DNA from: an uncultured Bacteroides sp.
GTDB taxonomy: Bacteria; Bacteroidota; Bacteroidia; Bacteroidales; Bacteroidaceae
Assembly (NCBI GenBank): GCA_947074205.1
Contig: CAMTOQ010000003.1
Coordinates: forward strand, 62,001-126,000
Direction of reading: 5' to 3'
Length of the DNA: 64,000 bases
The notes beneath the pieces were generated by a model. The model worked only from the letters and a program-made list of their open reading frames with translations, was not told the origin of the DNA and did not search any database. Below are positions 63,216-64,000 of this stretch, one piece after another; the first letter of the stretch is position 1, and the number at the start of each line of letters is the position of its first letter. A program made the translations under genes and the position numbers.

Positions 63216-63285
63216 GACTCGAACCCCCACGTCGCGAGACACTAGATCCTAAGTCTAGCGCGGCTACCAATTACGCCACATCCGC
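63204..63285 (-). tRNA. tRNA-Leu (anticodon UAG)
   Basis: The gene is 82 bp on the minus strand. The acceptor stem GCGGATG/CATCCGC is perfect with discriminator A. The D-arm contains AATTGGTAG, the anticodon loop CTTAGGA has anticodon TAG (63249-63251), the variable arm is long as leucine tRNAs require, and the T-loop TTCGAGTC is standard. The 3' CCA is not encoded. It has a promoter with -33 and -7 elements just upstream and a terminator just downstream. Confidence 0.96.
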
Positions 63286-63311
63286 AAATGCTTTTGTTTC
63301 CTAAAGCGTTG

Positions 63312-63343
63312 CAAAGATATGCTTTTTTATTTTTACTACCAAA
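63312..63343 (-). promoter_or_regulatory. Promoter of tRNA-Leu
   Basis: -33 TTTG (63340-63343) and -7 TATCTTTG (63312-63319) are 20 bases apart on the minus strand, a perfect Bacteroides-type match. The -33 box falls inside the second repeat copy, so copy 2 now supplies part of this promoter. Confidence 0.8.
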
Positions 63344-63403
63344 TGTAGAGATACAAAAAAAGCTTCCAACTATTGTTGAAAGCTTTTCTAGTGCGGATGA
63401 AGG
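63322..63403. repeat. Direct repeat, copy 2, with a truncated tRNA-Leu 3' fragment (candidate attachment site)
   Basis: This copy repeats the terminator and flank seen before the intact tRNA gene and then the tRNA 3' end GCGGATGAAGG. After these 11 bases the sequence departs (TAGCCAAACCCTGG) and no tRNA continues. A tandem second tRNA-Leu seems to have been cut here. The fragment facing foreign DNA to the right has the layout of an att site at the distal end of an element that uses a tRNA 3' end. Confidence 0.6.
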
Positions 63404-63617
63404 TAGCCAAACCCTGGCTGCGTTATACGTTATATTTCAATTGTTTAGATAGTTCGTCTGTTGGGTGTGTCACCGAGATAGGCACCGACAGCCAAAAGAA
63501 CCCACTATAAAAGCCAATATTTAAAGAGCTATTGATTTAATACAAAGGTAGTAAATTATAGCTATACACGGGTATATATTGCAATATATTTGTTTAGTTT
63601 TGCAAAAAAAAGAATCT
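63404..63617. other. Intergenic stretch between the repeat and the small lipoprotein gene
   Basis: No gene is supported here. A minus-strand -7 box TACCTTTG (63543-63550) and plus-strand boxes TATATTTG (63585-63592) and TAGTTTTG (63595-63602) fit the promoter pattern. The last two could serve the gene at 63618. A short inverted repeat AGCCA/TGGCT sits at about 63406-63420, just past the truncated tRNA. Confidence 0.45.
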
Positions 63618-63809
63618 ATGAAAAAGAACATATTAACAATTGTAATATTTATAGTTATTCTAACAGCATGTACGCATCCGATAATTGAAGTATTACCGCC
63701 GGACTTAACAACTGAAAATCCCGAAGAAACCCCAGGAATAGGCGATTCTACAGTACAAGATTGGACACAAGATCCCGATATACACGAATCAAATTTAACA
63801 GAAGAGTAA
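63618..63809 (+). CDS. Small lipoprotein of unknown function
   Basis: The 63-residue protein begins MKKNILTIVIFIVILTACTH, a clear lipoprotein signal with Cys near 18. The mature part of about 45 residues is acidic and rich in Pro and Thr (LTTENPEETPGIGD, DWTQDPDIHESNLTEE). It ends just before the sharp rise in G+C and may be cargo of the element suspected to begin at about 63404. I recognise no family. Confidence 0.6.
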   Translation: MKKNILTIVIFIVILTACTHPIIEVLPPDLTTENPEETPGIGDSTVQDWTQDPDIHESNLTEE

Positions 63810-64000
63810 GACCATCGGCTTCGCTTCGCTCCGCCTCGGAGAACCGCAAACGGCTGACAGGTCGCCAGGATTCCGACCAGGCCGCAACGGTCGGGGCGCC
63901 TTTGGGCACCTGCAGCGCCCAGGCACACCCGCCCTTTTGCCGCCTTTCTTCCTACGGTACCAGGAGGACCGGCACAGCCACCAGGCCGCCGAGTACGGCC
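63810..64000. other. GC-rich tail of different base composition, no gene identified
   Basis: By hand count 130 of 190 bases (63811-64000) are G or C, about 68%, against roughly 35-45% in the neighbouring DNA. It begins ACCATCGGCTTCGCTTCGCT and runs off the window. Stops are rare in all frames because of composition alone, so I do not call an ORF. It could be foreign or mobile DNA, or a chimeric contig end. Confidence 0.6.

Noticed and set aside
63521..63928. 135-codon leftward ORF into the GC-rich tail
   Set aside because: It crosses the composition boundary and lies antisense to the small lipoprotein. The Cys- and Ile-rich frame has no protein features.

Overview
The window is a 64 kb piece of a Bacteroidota chromosome, most likely Bacteroides or a close relative. 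The evidence is the dcw gene order, many promoters of the Bacteroides type (-33 TTG/TTTG, -7 TAnnTTTG), DUF4292, DUF3857, DUF5689 and BACON proteins, TonB-dependent receptors, dGTPase next to dUTPase, and a gene pair matching the glycine-lipid acyltransferases glsA/glsB. Base composition is even up to about 63.8 kb. The last 190 bases jump to about 68% G+C by hand count.

Layout. 1-7.7 kb: the 3' end of mnmA, then leftward genes for a GH3-family adenylating enzyme, a PMCA-type calcium ATPase, a TerB-like protein of unknown function and a DcaP-like porin. 7.7-23.5 kb: one long leftward cell-division/wall cluster, rsmH-ftsL-ftsI-murE-mraY-murD-ftsW-murG-murC-ftsQ-ftsA-ftsZ-yqeY. It starts at a good promoter, ends at a strong terminator, and has no mraZ in front. 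FtsA carries a long charged helix between its core and its membrane anchor. 23.6-26.9 kb: three full-length paralogous ECF-type sigma factors and a fourth, degenerate copy that keeps only a worn region 2. No anti-sigma gene is recognisable, and a related motif recurs upstream of every member. 27-34.4 kb: glsA-glsB, a convergent dGTPase gene, then dut-TPR lipoprotein-DUF4292 lipoprotein-EnvC-like protein.

34.4-49.4 kb: a GH42 glycosidase, a pair of DUF3857/transglutaminase proteins (one with an intact catalytic Cys, one without), an ArgE/DapE-type deacylase, a long-chain acyl-CoA ligase, a small secreted protein, prfB without a frameshift, an unusual self-complementary element, a 44-residue membrane protein, an OprP-type porin, a CYTH protein, an MgtC/DUF4010 membrane protein and a small membrane protein. 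49.4-58 kb: a leftward five-gene operon joining two predicted exported nucleases to a TonB-dependent receptor and two DUF5689 lipoproteins. It looks like a surface nucleic-acid scavenging locus. 58.4-63 kb: a divergent TonB-dependent-receptor-like protein and a CPA1 sodium/proton antiporter.

63.1-64 kb: a tRNA-Leu(UAG) gene whose flank and 3' end are repeated beside it as a fragment, then a small lipoprotein gene and the GC-rich tail. This looks like the left edge of an element integrated in a second tRNA-Leu copy and running off the window.

The signals best worth following are the sigma-factor array with its degenerate member and shared upstream motif, the nuclease/TonB locus, the tRNA-Leu junction, and the helical spacer in FtsA.
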